From assembly GCA_902478945.1 (NCBI GenBank), contig CABSMX010000057.1:1-13318 (forward strand): 13,318 bases of DNA, written 5' to 3'. The position numbers were made by a program, and so were the translations under genes. The notes under the pieces are model-generated. The model ran no database searches. It worked only from the letters and a program-made list of their open reading frames with translations, and was not told the origin of the DNA. Below are positions 1 through 7,551 of the stretch, piece by piece (within the stretch, counting starts at the first letter, position 1; each line of letters starts with the position of its first letter). Origin of the DNA: an uncultured Collinsella sp. (GTDB lineage Bacteria; Actinomycetota; Coriobacteriia; Coriobacteriales; Coriobacteriaceae).

Positions 1-33
1 TCGTCGGCAGCGTCAGATGTGTATAAGAGACAG
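1..33 (+). other. Nextera read-1 transposase adapter (synthetic)
   Basis: These 33 bases match the Illumina Nextera read-1 transposon end exactly: a 14-nt tail (TCGTCGGCAGCGTC) followed by the 19-bp Tn5 mosaic end (AGATGTGTATAAGAGACAG). It is library sequence, not genome. It is fused to the interior of fmt and adds a false C-terminal tail (LSLIHI then stop) to that protein on the minus strand. Genomic sequence begins at base 34. Confidence 0.98.
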
Positions 34-852
34 AACCGCACCATCGGAAAGCCCCAGGTAGACGCGCTTGCTCTTGACGGCAACAGCGCCCTCGGCAAGC
101 GACACGTCGGCAGGCGCAGCATCGAGCACGCGAACCGACTTGCCGGCAATCACGCAACGAGCAGGAGCGGCGTCAGACGAGGCAAGTACATGGCGCACGC
201 AATCAAGCGCCGCCATGTGCGGATCCAGACGCATCTCCTGCTTAGAAATCTTGGCAGCATGCGTGACGAGCGACTCATCCTGCTCGATCCACACCGCCGT
301 GCCATCAGCAAGCGAGGGCAACGTATCGGCCAGCAGCTTACCGCCCAGCTCGCCAAGCTCGATGGTCAGCTCCTCAGCATGCTTACCGGCAACCGAGGTC
401 GAGGCCTGAGCAGAATAAGCGCCGGTATCCACGCCATGTCCAATGCGCATAATGGAAACGCCGGCAACCTCGTCACCAGCAAGAATGGCACGCTGAATAG
501 GGGCAGCGCCACGCCAGCGAGGCAGCAGCGAAGCATGAACATTCACAATACCAAGCGGCGCCATATGCAGCACCTCATCGGGCAAAATGCAGCCATAGGC
601 AGCAACGCAGAAAATATCGGCATCCGTAGCCTTGAGCGCCTCAACTACCTCCGGCGTCATACGATTGGCCTCAACAACAGACAGACCAAGCTCGAGCGCC
701 TTAGCCTTAACAGGAGACGGCTCCAACTTCTTACCACGCCCACGAACAGCATCGGGACGAGTAATAACAAGCGCAATATCGTTCCCAGCCTCAACAAGCG
801 AAGTCAGTGAGGGCACAGCAAAATCAGGCGTGCCCATAAACACAATACGCAT
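34..852 (-). CDS. fmt: Methionyl-tRNA formyltransferase, 3'-truncated by the fragment end
   Basis: Transfers a formyl group from 10-formyl-tetrahydrofolate to initiator Met-tRNA in the cytoplasm, preparing it for translation initiation. The start ATG at 850-852 is preceded by a GGGGAG ribosome site about 9 nt upstream. The 273 genuine residues open with MRIVFMGTPDFAVPSL, the usual Fmt N-terminus. The catalytic core is visible: NVHASLLPRWRGAAPIQ (residues 104-120) contains the Asn and His of the active site, and the catalytic Asp lies in GVDTG (Asp142). VAAYGCILP (83-91) is also typical. Residues from about 205 on belong to the C-terminal tRNA-binding domain. Family members are about 310 residues, so roughly 40 are missing because the gene runs into the adapter; this is not a pseudogene. 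It lies downstream of priA and def, separated from def by 361 bp containing a palindromic repeat. Confidence 0.96.
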
Positions 853-1068
853 AAAGGACGTCTCCCCTCAAATAAAACCGAGACAGCTACAAATAACGGC
901 GGAAAGCCAAGTACCAAGCCCATCCGCAATAACAATTCAACAAGAACAAATATACCCAAAACCAAAGAAAGAGCCGCATAAAAGCAGCCCTCTCAACAAA
1001 GCAATTATCAGCGAAGACGCCCATCGCTGGCCCGACGGCACCCGGGCGAAAAGGAGCACGAAAACGCA
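853..1068. other. AT-rich intergenic stretch upstream of fmt
   Basis: This stretch lies between the start of fmt and the palindromic element and is clearly richer in A and T than the flanking genes, with the plus strand rich in A. It probably holds the fmt leader and possibly an fmt promoter, but no convincing -35/-10 pair was found. On the minus strand it includes a 30-codon reading frame (887-979), discussed as a finding and not called as a gene. A short GC hairpin (GCCCG at 1030-1034 with CGGGC at 1043-1047) is also present. Confidence 0.5.
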
Positions 1069-1205
1069 GTCCCCTTCCGCCGCAGGGCTTAGGTTATTGC
1101 TCCACGCGCAGTTCCACACGAGCCGAAGAGCACTTAATGTGCTCTTCGTGCGAGCAGGACTGTTTGAGCATGGAGCAAAACCTAAGCCCTGCGGCGGAAG
1201 GGGAC
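1069..1205 (+). repeat. Large palindromic element, copy 1 (variable arms, conserved core)
   Basis: The outer arms, 1069-1104 and 1171-1205, are reverse complements along their whole length except for one extra A in the left arm. Between them lies a core (1110-1170) that matches 7584-7644 at 56 of 61 bases in the same orientation. At the centre of the core is a 10-bp hairpin, CGAAGAGCAC (1124-1133) and GTGCTCTTCG (1139-1148), with loop TTAAT. The second copy has G-C where this stem has A-T, a compensatory change. The element begins 9 bp beyond the def stop codon and separates def from fmt. Relative to the transcription of its neighbours it is in the opposite orientation to copy 2, which argues against a gene-specific leader. 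It could be a non-autonomous mobile palindrome or a structured RNA; no function is assigned. Confidence 0.85.
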
Positions 1206-1213
1206 GGTGGGAC

Positions 1214-1750
1214 CTACTCCGTCTCGCCCGGTCGAGCACCGCGGGCCAGGGCGTCCTGGTACTCCTTGACGGCCTTGAGCCTCTGCATGGGCTTCAGTCG
1301 CTCGAACATGGTGTTGCCATGCAGGTGATCGATCTCGTGCTGCAGGCACACGCAGAACAGGTCGCCCGTAGCCTCGTAGCGAATCAGGTTAGCGTCCAGG
1401 TCATACGCCTCGACGACGACATGGTCGGGGCGCTCGATCTCGCAGCTAATGCCGGGGATGGAAAGGCAGCCCTCGCTATACGGCACCAGATGGTCGCTCT
1501 GCTCAACAATGACGGGGTTGATGAGCACGTACGGGTCATAGTCGTTCTTGTCGCTGTAGTCGCAGTCGATAGTGACGAGTTGGATGAGCTCACCGATCTG
1601 CGGGGCGGCCAGGCCGCATCCACCGTTCTCGAACATCATCTTCTTCATCTTCTCGGCAAGCGCCTCGATCGCCGGGGTGATCTCCTCGATGACGGCGCAC
1701 TCCTGGCGCAGACGAGGGTCGGGCGACAATACGATTCCGTTGGCTTCCAT
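1214..1750 (-). CDS. def: Peptide deformylase
   Basis: Metalloenzyme that removes the N-terminal formyl group from nascent proteins at the ribosome. All three family motifs are present in order: GCGLAAPQIG (residues 44-53), EGCLS (93-97, Cys95 as metal ligand) and QHEIDH (137-142, His138 and His142 as ligands, Glu139 catalytic). At 178 residues it is a normal length. The start at 1750 (MEANGIV) is preferred over an in-frame ATG two codons upstream at 1756, because the ribosome site AAAGGA (minus strand, 1756-1761) lies 5 nt from the inner ATG but overlaps the outer one. The gene starts 18 nt after the priA stop and its ribosome site lies in that gap, so the two are probably cotranscribed. A palindromic element follows the stop at once. 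fmt, its functional partner, comes next on the same strand. Confidence 0.96.
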   Translation of the reverse strand: MEANGIVLSPDPRLRQECAVIEEITPAIEALAEKMKKMMFENGGCGLAAPQIGELIQLVTIDCDYSDKNDYDPYVLINPVIVEQSDHLVPYSEGCLSIPGISCEIERPDHVVVEAYDLDANLIRYEATGDLFCVCLQHEIDHLHGNTMFERLKPMQRLKAVKEYQDALARGARPGETE

Positions 1751-1755
1751 GGCCA

Positions 1756-1761
1756 TCCTTT
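1756..1761 (-). promoter_or_regulatory. def ribosome binding site that decides the start
   Basis: AAAGGA on the minus strand lies 5 nt before the ATG at 1750. It overlaps the alternative ATG at 1756, so only the downstream start is correctly spaced. Confidence 0.7.
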
Positions 1762-1768
1762 CGGGTTG

Positions 1769-4222
1769 TTACATCAAATCATAGGCATCGACGTCAACGC
1801 TCACGCTCACGCCGCGCACGGAGCCCACCTCTTTGAGGCAGGCGTCGATATCATCAGAGACATGGTACCCTACCGGCGACTTCACAAGCAGATGGAAGCG
1901 ATAACGGTCCTTAGCTCTCTCGATTACACACGAAGCCGGGCCCAGCACCTGCGGCACCGCGCTGCCCGCCCGCAAAAAGTCGGGCGCGGCGGCGTGCCAG
2001 CGGCGCTTGAGGAGCTTTGCGATGCGGCCGATATAATCCTGCGCATCGTCGCGGCTCGCCGACCACACCAAAATATTGACCAGGCGCACGAAGGGCGGAT
2101 ACAGAGCGTCTCGGCGCTGGTCTAGGTCGTAGTCGGTAAAGATCGAGCGATCATGCTCGGCAACGGCGCGAATGACCGGGTCCTCGGGCAGATAGGTCTG
2201 GATGATGACCTCGCCAGGGCGATCGCCGCGACCGGCGCGACCGGCGACCTGCTCAAGCAAATCGTAGGCGCGCTCCCCTGCTCTAAAATCGGGCAGCTTT
2301 AACGCAAAGTCGGCATTGACCACGCCCACAAGCGTGACCTCGGGAAAGTCGAGGCCCTTGGCAATCATCTGGGTGCCCAGCAGCACCGCGCAATCGGCGG
2401 CATCGAACTGCTCGAGCAGTTTTTTGTGCGCGTCCTTGCCACGCGTGGAATCGGCGTCCATGCGAATGATGGCGACATCCTCGGGCAGCATCTGGCGCAG
2501 CGCGTCCTCGATCTGCTGCGTACCCAGGCCCATTTTTGCCAGATAGCGGCTGCCGCATTTGGGACAACGACTCGTGGGCGCCGGATAGGGTTGCACACGC
2601 CAGGACGACCCGCAGGTGTGGCACTGCAGCGTGTGCGTGCGCTCGTGATACGTGAGCGCGGTGGAGCAATGGTTGCAGGTAGGGACGCAGCCGCACTCGC
2701 GGCACATCAAAAACGGCGCAAAGCCGCGGCGGTTATGCAGCAGCACAGCCTTCTCGCGGCGCTCGACCACGCGTTCCAAGCCTTCCATCAGCGGTTTTGA
2801 GAACATGGAGCGGCTGCCGTGCGAAAACTCGCGGCGTAGGTCGGCAATGCGGACTGTGGGCAGCACGGCGTGTCCCGGGCGCTCGGGCATCTCGACACGC
2901 GTCCAGGTGACGCCGTTGTACGTGCCGCGGCGGCAGCGGTCGAGGGCCTCGGCAGAAGGTGTGGCCGAACCCAACACGAGTGGACAGCGATAGCGGCGCG
3001 CCATCTCAGCCGCCACCTCGCGCGCATGGTAGCGCGGACTGGAGCCCTGCTTATAGCTGGTCTCGTGCTCCTCGTCGATAATGATAAGGCCCAGGTCAGC
3101 AAGCGGGCAAAAAAGCGCCGAACGTGCGCCGACGACAACGCGAGCGGCACCACTGGCGACCATGTCCCACTGGTCCAGGCGCTCGCCGGCCGAAAGACGC
3201 GAGTGGAAGACCGCGACCGTCTCGCCAAAGCGCGAGCGAAAACGACCGACGGTTTGGGCCGTCAGCGAAATCTCGGGCACAAGCACGCAGGCCGAGCGGC
3301 CGGCCGCGAGCACGCGCTCGATAGCGGAGAGGTAGACCTCGGTTTTACCGGATCCGGTGACGCCATCGACAAGGACCACGTCGCCATGGGCGTCAAGGCG
3401 GGCGCGCTCAATCTGCGCGAGCGCCTGCTGCTGACCGTTCGTGAGTGCGACCGGCGCCTTACCGCTTGCCGAGGACAGCGTGGTATGATCGCTGCAGCCA
3501 CGCCAGGCGCGGCGCTCCTCCACCACCACGACACCGCGTTTTTCGAGCGCCTTGATAGTTGCCGACATGCTGTTGTAGAGCAGGTTGAGGTCGCGCGTCG
3601 TGACCGGTCCGCACTGGAGCGCCTCGATGAGCTGGCGCTGACGAACAGCGGTCTTGGGCGGCGTATAGTCGAAGCCCTCGGGCGTGAGCATGACCCAGCG
3701 GTTTTGAATAGGCTTGACGGCGGGACGCTCGACCGTCCACGCCCCGTCATCGCCCTTCACGACACGTGGACTTCCGCCCGGGGGCAAGAACAGACGCAAG
3801 CATTCGGAAAGCATCGCGACATACTCGCGGCTCATCCAACGCGCAATGCGGGCAGCCTCGGCGGTAAAGAGCGGCTTGCTGAGGATAGCCTCGATAGGCT
3901 TGATGCGCGAAGGGTCGAGGGCGTTGTTGCCCTGCAGGTCGCCCAGCTCGGGCGTAATGTCGACGATGTAGCCTGCGGCGGCACGGTTGCCAAAATGAAC
4001 TAGGACGGTGGAGCCGATCTGGGCATCGTTGGCAAGGGACTGCGGGATGCCGTAGGCGAATGGCTCGGAGAGCGCACGGGTGGGAATGTCGAGGACCACG
4101 CTCGCATAGGCGGCAATAGGCTCTGGCGCAGGGTCGGGCTTGGCTTGCTTGGCCGCGCGGGCATGTTTCACGGGAGCTAGCTCCGGTTCGGGCGAACCAA
4201 ACAGTGACAGTTGCTCGGCCAT
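1769..4222 (-). CDS. priA: Primosomal protein N' (replication restart helicase PriA)
   Basis: Superfamily 2 3'-to-5' DNA helicase that recognises stalled forks and reloads the replication machinery. The 817-residue protein shows the full architecture: an N-terminal 3'-DNA-binding domain (about 40-140), a winged-helix region (about 185-240), Walker A GVTGSGKT (287-294), the DEEH box (383-386), and a zinc-binding insert with paired cysteines (507/510, 516/519, 534/537, 553/556). The second helicase lobe carries GTQMIAKGLDFP (616-627) and QVAGRAGRG (658-666). The C-terminal domain covers about 700-817. The reading frame is open 44 codons further upstream, but MAEQLSLFG is chosen because GGGAGG lies 10 nt before this ATG and the upstream part crosses the gltX terminator. 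def follows 18 nt after the stop. Confidence 0.96.
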   Translation of the reverse strand: MAEQLSLFGSPEPELAPVKHARAAKQAKPDPAPEPIAAYASVVLDIPTRALSEPFAYGIPQSLANDAQIGSTVLVHFGNRAAAGYIVDITPELGDLQGNNALDPSRIKPIEAILSKPLFTAEAARIARWMSREYVAMLSECLRLFLPPGGSPRVVKGDDGAWTVERPAVKPIQNRWVMLTPEGFDYTPPKTAVRQRQLIEALQCGPVTTRDLNLLYNSMSATIKALEKRGVVVVEERRAWRGCSDHTTLSSASGKAPVALTNGQQQALAQIERARLDAHGDVVLVDGVTGSGKTEVYLSAIERVLAAGRSACVLVPEISLTAQTVGRFRSRFGETVAVFHSRLSAGERLDQWDMVASGAARVVVGARSALFCPLADLGLIIIDEEHETSYKQGSSPRYHAREVAAEMARRYRCPLVLGSATPSAEALDRCRRGTYNGVTWTRVEMPERPGHAVLPTVRIADLRREFSHGSRSMFSKPLMEGLERVVERREKAVLLHNRRGFAPFLMCRECGCVPTCNHCSTALTYHERTHTLQCHTCGSSWRVQPYPAPTSRCPKCGSRYLAKMGLGTQQIEDALRQMLPEDVAIIRMDADSTRGKDAHKKLLEQFDAADCAVLLGTQMIAKGLDFPEVTLVGVVNADFALKLPDFRAGERAYDLLEQVAGRAGRGDRPGEVIIQTYLPEDPVIRAVAEHDRSIFTDYDLDQRRDALYPPFVRLVNILVWSASRDDAQDYIGRIAKLLKRRWHAAAPDFLRAGSAVPQVLGPASCVIERAKDRYRFHLLVKSPVGYHVSDDIDACLKEVGSVRGVSVSVDVDAYDLM

Positions 4223-4232
4223 GGTCTCTGCA

Positions 4233-4238
4233 CCTCCC
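4233..4238 (-). promoter_or_regulatory. priA ribosome binding site that decides the start
   Basis: GGGAGG on the minus strand, 10 nt before the ATG at 4222. It supports that start over the in-frame ATG at 4240, whose first codons would contain this site, and over the farther upstream extension. Confidence 0.65.
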
Positions 4239-4250
4239 ATCCCATACGTC

Positions 4251-4288
4251 TTTAGAAACAAGAGCCCCACTCGTGGGGAGCGGGGCTC
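4251..4288 (-). terminator. Probable intrinsic terminator after gltX
   Basis: On the minus strand GAGCCCC (4282-4288) pairs with GGGGCTC (4262-4268) around a 13-nt loop that can itself pair in part. The stem is followed by TTGTTTCTAAA, a moderate T tract. It lies in the 89-bp gap between the gltX stop and the priA start and probably ends most gltX transcripts. The interrupted T run allows for some read-through into priA. Confidence 0.6.
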
Positions 4289-4311
4289 GGATACATGCGT
4301 TTGCGCGTCTG

Positions 4312-5787
4312 CTACAGCGCCATCGTGCGGGCGCGGTCGATGCGCGCCAGGCAATCGTCGCGGCCGACGAGTGCCATGGTCTCGCCCAGCGGAGGGCTCA
4401 CCATGTTGCCGCAGACGGCGACGCGCACAGCCTGGAACACCACGCGCTTCTTGAGGTCCATCTGCTCGGGCAGCGGCTCAAGCGCAGCGTCGATGGCCTC
4501 GGCGGTCCACTCGTCCACGCCCTCGAGCGCGGCCTTGGCGGCGTCCAGAATGGCACCCATGCCCTCCTTGGCCAGGCCCTTGTTGACGGACTTTTCGTCA
4601 TACTCAAGCGTCTCGGCCGTGGCAAAGATGGGGGCGGCGACGGTCACGGCGTCGGCCGGCATCTTGGTGCGCGGCTTGACGATGGCAGCGAGCGCGTCGA
4701 TCCAGTCCTCGCCGTACTCGACGTTACCCTCGATGAGGCCTGCCTCGTGCAGCTCGGGGACCATGATCTCGTCGGCAAACTGGGCGTCTGACATGCCATT
4801 GATGTACTCGGCATTGACCCAGTCGAGCTTTTTGGGGTCGAAGGTCGCCGGGTTCTTGGAGATGCGGTCGAGCGAGAACTTGCTGGCCAGGACATCGCGC
4901 GGGATGATCGTGGTCTCGCCGTCGAGCGACCAGCCGAGCAGCGCCAGGTAGTTAACGAAGGCGTCGGACAGGTAGCCGGCGTCGCGGTACTCCTCCACCG
5001 AGGTGGCGCCGTGGCGCTTGGAGAGCTTTTTGCCGTCGGCGCCCAGGATCATGGAGATGTGGGCGAACGTGGGCACGGGCGCGCCGAGGGCCTCGTAGAC
5101 CATAACCTGGCGCGGGGTGTTGGACAGGTGGTCGTCGCCGCGGATGACGTGGGTGATCTTCATCATGGCATCGTCGACGACGGTCGCGAAGTTGTACGTG
5201 GGCGTACCATCGGAGCGGAAGATGACAAAGTCGTCGAGCTCCTTGGCGTCGAAGGTCACCTCGCCGTGGACGGCGTCGTGGATAACGACGTCGCCGCGGT
5301 CCTCGGGCACCTTGATGCGCAGGACGTAGGGCTCGCCGGCCTCGATGCGGCGGCGTGCCTCCTCGGGATCAAGATCGCGGCAGCGGCGCTGATAGCCCTG
5401 GAAGGGGTCCTTGCGCTCCTGCGCAGCCTTACGATCGGCGTCGAGCTGCTCCTTGGTGCAGAAGCAGGGATAGGCCTTACCCTCGTCCCAGAGCTTCTGG
5501 GCGGCCTGCTTGTACAGGTCCAGGCGCTCGGTCTGGGCGTAGGGGCCAAAGTCGCCGCCCACCTCGGGGCCCTCGTCCCAGTCCAGACCCAGCCAACGCA
5601 TGGCGCGCAGAATGATCTGCGTGTTCTCGTCGGTGGAACGGGTGGGATCGGTGTCGTCGATGCGAAGGATGAACGTGCCGCCGTTTGCGCGGGCGAAAGC
5701 CCAGTTATAGATAGCGGTGCGGGCGCCGCCGATGTGCAGCTTGCCCGTCGGTGAGGGTGCAAAGCGGACGCGAACGTCTGATGCCAT
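4312..5787 (-). CDS. gltX: Glutamyl-tRNA synthetase
   Basis: Class I aminoacyl-tRNA synthetase that charges tRNA-Glu with glutamate using ATP in the cytoplasm. The 491-residue protein begins RVRFAPSPTGKLHIGGARTA (residues 6-25), containing the HIGH-type motif HIGG (18-21). The second class I signature is KLSKR (254-258), preceded by MILGADGK. The Rossmann catalytic domain occupies roughly residues 1-310 and the helical anticodon-binding domain the rest; length is normal. The start at 5787 (MASDVRV) follows a GAGGAG ribosome site 6 nt upstream. The frame stays open 50 codons further, but that extension translates intergenic repeats and is not coding. A TATACT box on the minus strand (5828-5833) is a candidate -10 element, without a good -35 partner. 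metK is divergent. In bacteria without glutaminyl-tRNA synthetase this enzyme also charges tRNA-Gln; the window cannot show whether that applies. Confidence 0.97.
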   Translation of the reverse strand: MASDVRVRFAPSPTGKLHIGGARTAIYNWAFARANGGTFILRIDDTDPTRSTDENTQIILRAMRWLGLDWDEGPEVGGDFGPYAQTERLDLYKQAAQKLWDEGKAYPCFCTKEQLDADRKAAQERKDPFQGYQRRCRDLDPEEARRRIEAGEPYVLRIKVPEDRGDVVIHDAVHGEVTFDAKELDDFVIFRSDGTPTYNFATVVDDAMMKITHVIRGDDHLSNTPRQVMVYEALGAPVPTFAHISMILGADGKKLSKRHGATSVEEYRDAGYLSDAFVNYLALLGWSLDGETTIIPRDVLASKFSLDRISKNPATFDPKKLDWVNAEYINGMSDAQFADEIMVPELHEAGLIEGNVEYGEDWIDALAAIVKPRTKMPADAVTVAAPIFATAETLEYDEKSVNKGLAKEGMGAILDAAKAALEGVDEWTAEAIDAALEPLPEQMDLKKRVVFQAVRVAVCGNMVSPPLGETMALVGRDDCLARIDRARTMAL

Positions 5788-5866
5788 GGAAATCTCCTCG
5801 ATTGCAGGATGGATGTCTAACCGCACCAGTATAAAGCAACAAAGCAACCTCCGCACAAAGGGCACC

Positions 5867-5997
5867 GACCCACTCATTGGGGACAGGCTTAAATGACCAC
5901 CCAAGACCCACTCATTGGGGACAAACTTAAATGACAAGTCGCTGGGGACATTCTTAGTTTAAGGCTACTCATTTAAGTCTGTCCCCAATGAGTAGGT
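5867..5997. repeat. REP/RAYT-style repeat cluster: two direct units and one inverted unit
   Basis: Unit a (5867-5896) and unit b (5905-5934) are 30-mers that differ at only two bases; both contain ACTCATTGGGGACA and CTTAAATGA. Unit c (5969-5997) is the same sequence inverted, ending in GTCCCCAATGAGTAGGT. Units b and c can form a long stem around a 34-nt loop that holds a degenerate partial copy (GGGGACATTCTTAG, from 5944). The cluster fills most of the space between the divergent genes gltX and metK. Repeats of this style are often associated with RAYT/Y1 transposases, but none is encoded here. Assignment to that class is by general appearance only. Confidence 0.8.
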
Positions 5998-6029
5998 GCG
6001 GAAAGGGTGTGAATGTTGGATTTACGCGC

Positions 6030-6080
6030 TATGATGTGCCCTTGCATACAGAGCCCGGCGGAATGGTAACGGTCGCCGGG
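6030..6080 (+). promoter_or_regulatory. metK upstream region: candidate -10 box and leader hairpin
   Basis: TATGAT at 6030-6035 is a plausible -10 element, without a convincing -35. It is followed by a strong hairpin, CCCGGCG (6054-6060) with CGCCGGG (6074-6080), around a 13-nt loop. A short T run (6086-6090) comes 5 nt after the stem, just before the metK ribosome site. The hairpin may act in the metK leader. I looked for a SAM riboswitch fold and did not recognise one. Confidence 0.35.
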
Positions 6081-6102
6081 ACACGTTTTTGAAAGGACAA
6101 TC

Positions 6103-7383
6103 ATGTCAGAAGAGCTTCGTTCCATCCCTCCCCAGCAGGGGTCCTTTGTGTTTACGTCGGAGTCGGTGACCGAAGGCCATCCCGATAAGATCGCCGACCA
6201 GATCAGCGACGCCGTCCTCGACGCAATCCTCGCCAAAGAAATAGAGCTGCAGGAACAGGGCTATATTGCGCCCAACGGCGTGCCCGCCAACGTGGAAAAC
6301 GTCCGCTGCGCCTGCGAGACCCTCGTGACCACCGGTACCGTCATCGTCGCCGGCGAGATCCGCACCCAGGCCTATGTCGACGTTCAGGAAATTGCCCGTG
6401 GCGTTATCCGCCGCATCGGCTACAACCGCGCCAAGTTCGGTTTTGACTGCGATACCTGCGGCGTCATGAGCCTCATCCACGAGCAGTCCCCCGATATCGC
6501 CCAGGGCGTCGACGAGTCGTTTGAGACCCAGACCGGCGTCACCACCGACCCGATCGATCTTATCGGTGCCGGTGACCAGGGCATGATGTTCGGCTACGCC
6601 TCCAACGAGACCAAGACACTCATGCCCATGCCGCACTACCTGGCAAGCCGCCTGGCCGAGCGCCTCTCCGCCGTACGCCACGACGGCACCCTGCCCTGCC
6701 TGCGCCCCGACGGCAAGACCCAGGTCACCGTGCGCTACGAGGACGGCAAGCCCGTCGAGGTCACGACCATCGTCATCTCCACGCAGCACGCAGCCGAGAT
6801 CGAAGACATGGGCAAGATCAAGGACGACCTCATCGAGCACGTCATCACCCCGGTCATGGCCGCTGAGAACATGCCGTGGTACAACGCCGACATCTACGTG
6901 AACCCCACCGGACGCTTTGTCGTGGGCGGCCCCATGGGCGACACGGGTCTGACCGGCCGCAAGATCATCGTCGACACCTATGGCGGCTACGGCCGTCACG
7001 GCGGCGGTGCCTTTAGCGGCAAAGACTGCACCAAGGTCGACCGCTCCGCCGCATATGCCGCGCGCTGGGTCGCCAAGAACGTGGTCGCCGCCGGCCTTGC
7101 CGACCGCTGCGAAGTCGAGCTGGCCTACGCCATCGGTGTGTCCAAGCCGCTGTCGATCATGGTCGACACCTTTGGCACCGCACATGTTGCCGAGGACAAG
7201 ATCGTCGAGGCCGTGGAGAAGACCTTCGACCTGCGCCCGGGCGCGATCATCCGCGACCTGGACCTGCGCCGTCCCATCTACGAGAAGACGGCAGCCTACG
7301 GTCACTTTGGCCGCGAAGACGCTGACTTTACCTGGGAGAAGACCGACCGAGTCGAAGAACTCAAAGCAGCCTGCGGTCTGTAA
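6103..7383 (+). CDS. metK: S-adenosylmethionine synthetase
   Basis: Makes S-adenosylmethionine from methionine and ATP, releasing phosphate and pyrophosphate; the product is the cell's main methyl donor. The 426-residue protein carries the family motifs SVTEGHPDKIADQISDA (21-37), GAGDQG (155-160) and GGGAFSGKD (300-308), plus the C-terminal RPIYEKTAAYGHFGRE. The start follows GAAAGGA closely. It is longer than typical members of about 385-400 residues because of an insertion of about 20 residues near 47-66, between the first motif and the CETLVTTG strand, and a short N-terminal extension. It diverges from gltX and ends at a strong terminator, so it is probably transcribed alone. The opposite strand is open for over 400 codons, an effect of biased codon use. 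Confidence 0.97.
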   Translation: MSEELRSIPPQQGSFVFTSESVTEGHPDKIADQISDAVLDAILAKEIELQEQGYIAPNGVPANVENVRCACETLVTTGTVIVAGEIRTQAYVDVQEIARGVIRRIGYNRAKFGFDCDTCGVMSLIHEQSPDIAQGVDESFETQTGVTTDPIDLIGAGDQGMMFGYASNETKTLMPMPHYLASRLAERLSAVRHDGTLPCLRPDGKTQVTVRYEDGKPVEVTTIVISTQHAAEIEDMGKIKDDLIEHVITPVMAAENMPWYNADIYVNPTGRFVVGGPMGDTGLTGRKIIVDTYGGYGRHGGGAFSGKDCTKVDRSAAYAARWVAKNVVAAGLADRCEVELAYAIGVSKPLSIMVDTFGTAHVAEDKIVEAVEKTFDLRPGAIIRDLDLRRPIYEKTAAYGHFGREDADFTWEKTDRVEELKAACGL

Positions 7384-7421
7384 GCCAGCGAAAAAAAGCT
7401 GCAGCCACATAGAAACGCATC

Positions 7422-7459
7422 AAAAAGAGGTACCGGAACGACCGGTACCTCTTTTTTAT
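7422..7459 (+). terminator. Intrinsic terminator of metK
   Basis: AGAGGTACCGG (7426-7436) pairs perfectly with CCGGTACCTCT (7442-7452) around the 5-nt loop AACGA. It is preceded by A5 and followed by TTTTTATT. The symmetrical A and T tracts mean it could also work on the minus strand. It lies about 40 bp after the metK stop. Confidence 0.95.
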
Positions 7460-7485
7460 TAACCGGTGGCGAAGATGAGTCGACA

Positions 7486-7506
7486 TGGGACGCAGAATAG
7501 GTCCCC
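7486..7506. repeat. Short GGGAC...GTCCC hairpin
   Basis: GGGAC (7487-7491) pairs with GTCCC (7501-7505) around GCAGAATAG. It resembles the short hairpin at 7673-7695 and the palindrome at 9352-9379. It lies in the 345-bp gap between metK and sdaA. Confidence 0.35.
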
Positions 7507-7551
7507 AGCTGATGTATTTTGCAGCAAGCGTGCCTCTACCATGTATCCTAA

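Noticed and set aside
34..852. fmt as a pseudogene because of its altered C-terminus
   Set aside because: The frame is intact to base 34; the odd C-terminal residues are entirely adapter-encoded.
632..2125. Plus-strand open frame of 497 codons running across fmt, the palindrome and def
   Set aside because: It crosses three minus-strand genes and the palindromic element, has no ribosome site, and its product shows no family features.
5788..5937. N-terminal extension of GltX by 50 codons
   Set aside because: The extension translates the intergenic repeats, while a good ribosome site and the conserved N-terminus fix the start at 5787.
5867..5997. CRISPR array
   Set aside because: Only two direct units, an 8-bp spacing and one inverted unit; no regular spacers and no cas genes.
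6001..6102. SAM riboswitch ahead of metK
   Set aside because: The leader is short and holds a single simple hairpin; no multi-helix SAM riboswitch core was recognised.
6106..7410. Antisense open frame of 434 codons opposite metK
   Set aside because: metK has every motif of its family, while the antisense product is a low-complexity Gly/Val/Asp/His-rich translation. Long antisense frames are expected opposite GC-rich genes with biased codon use.
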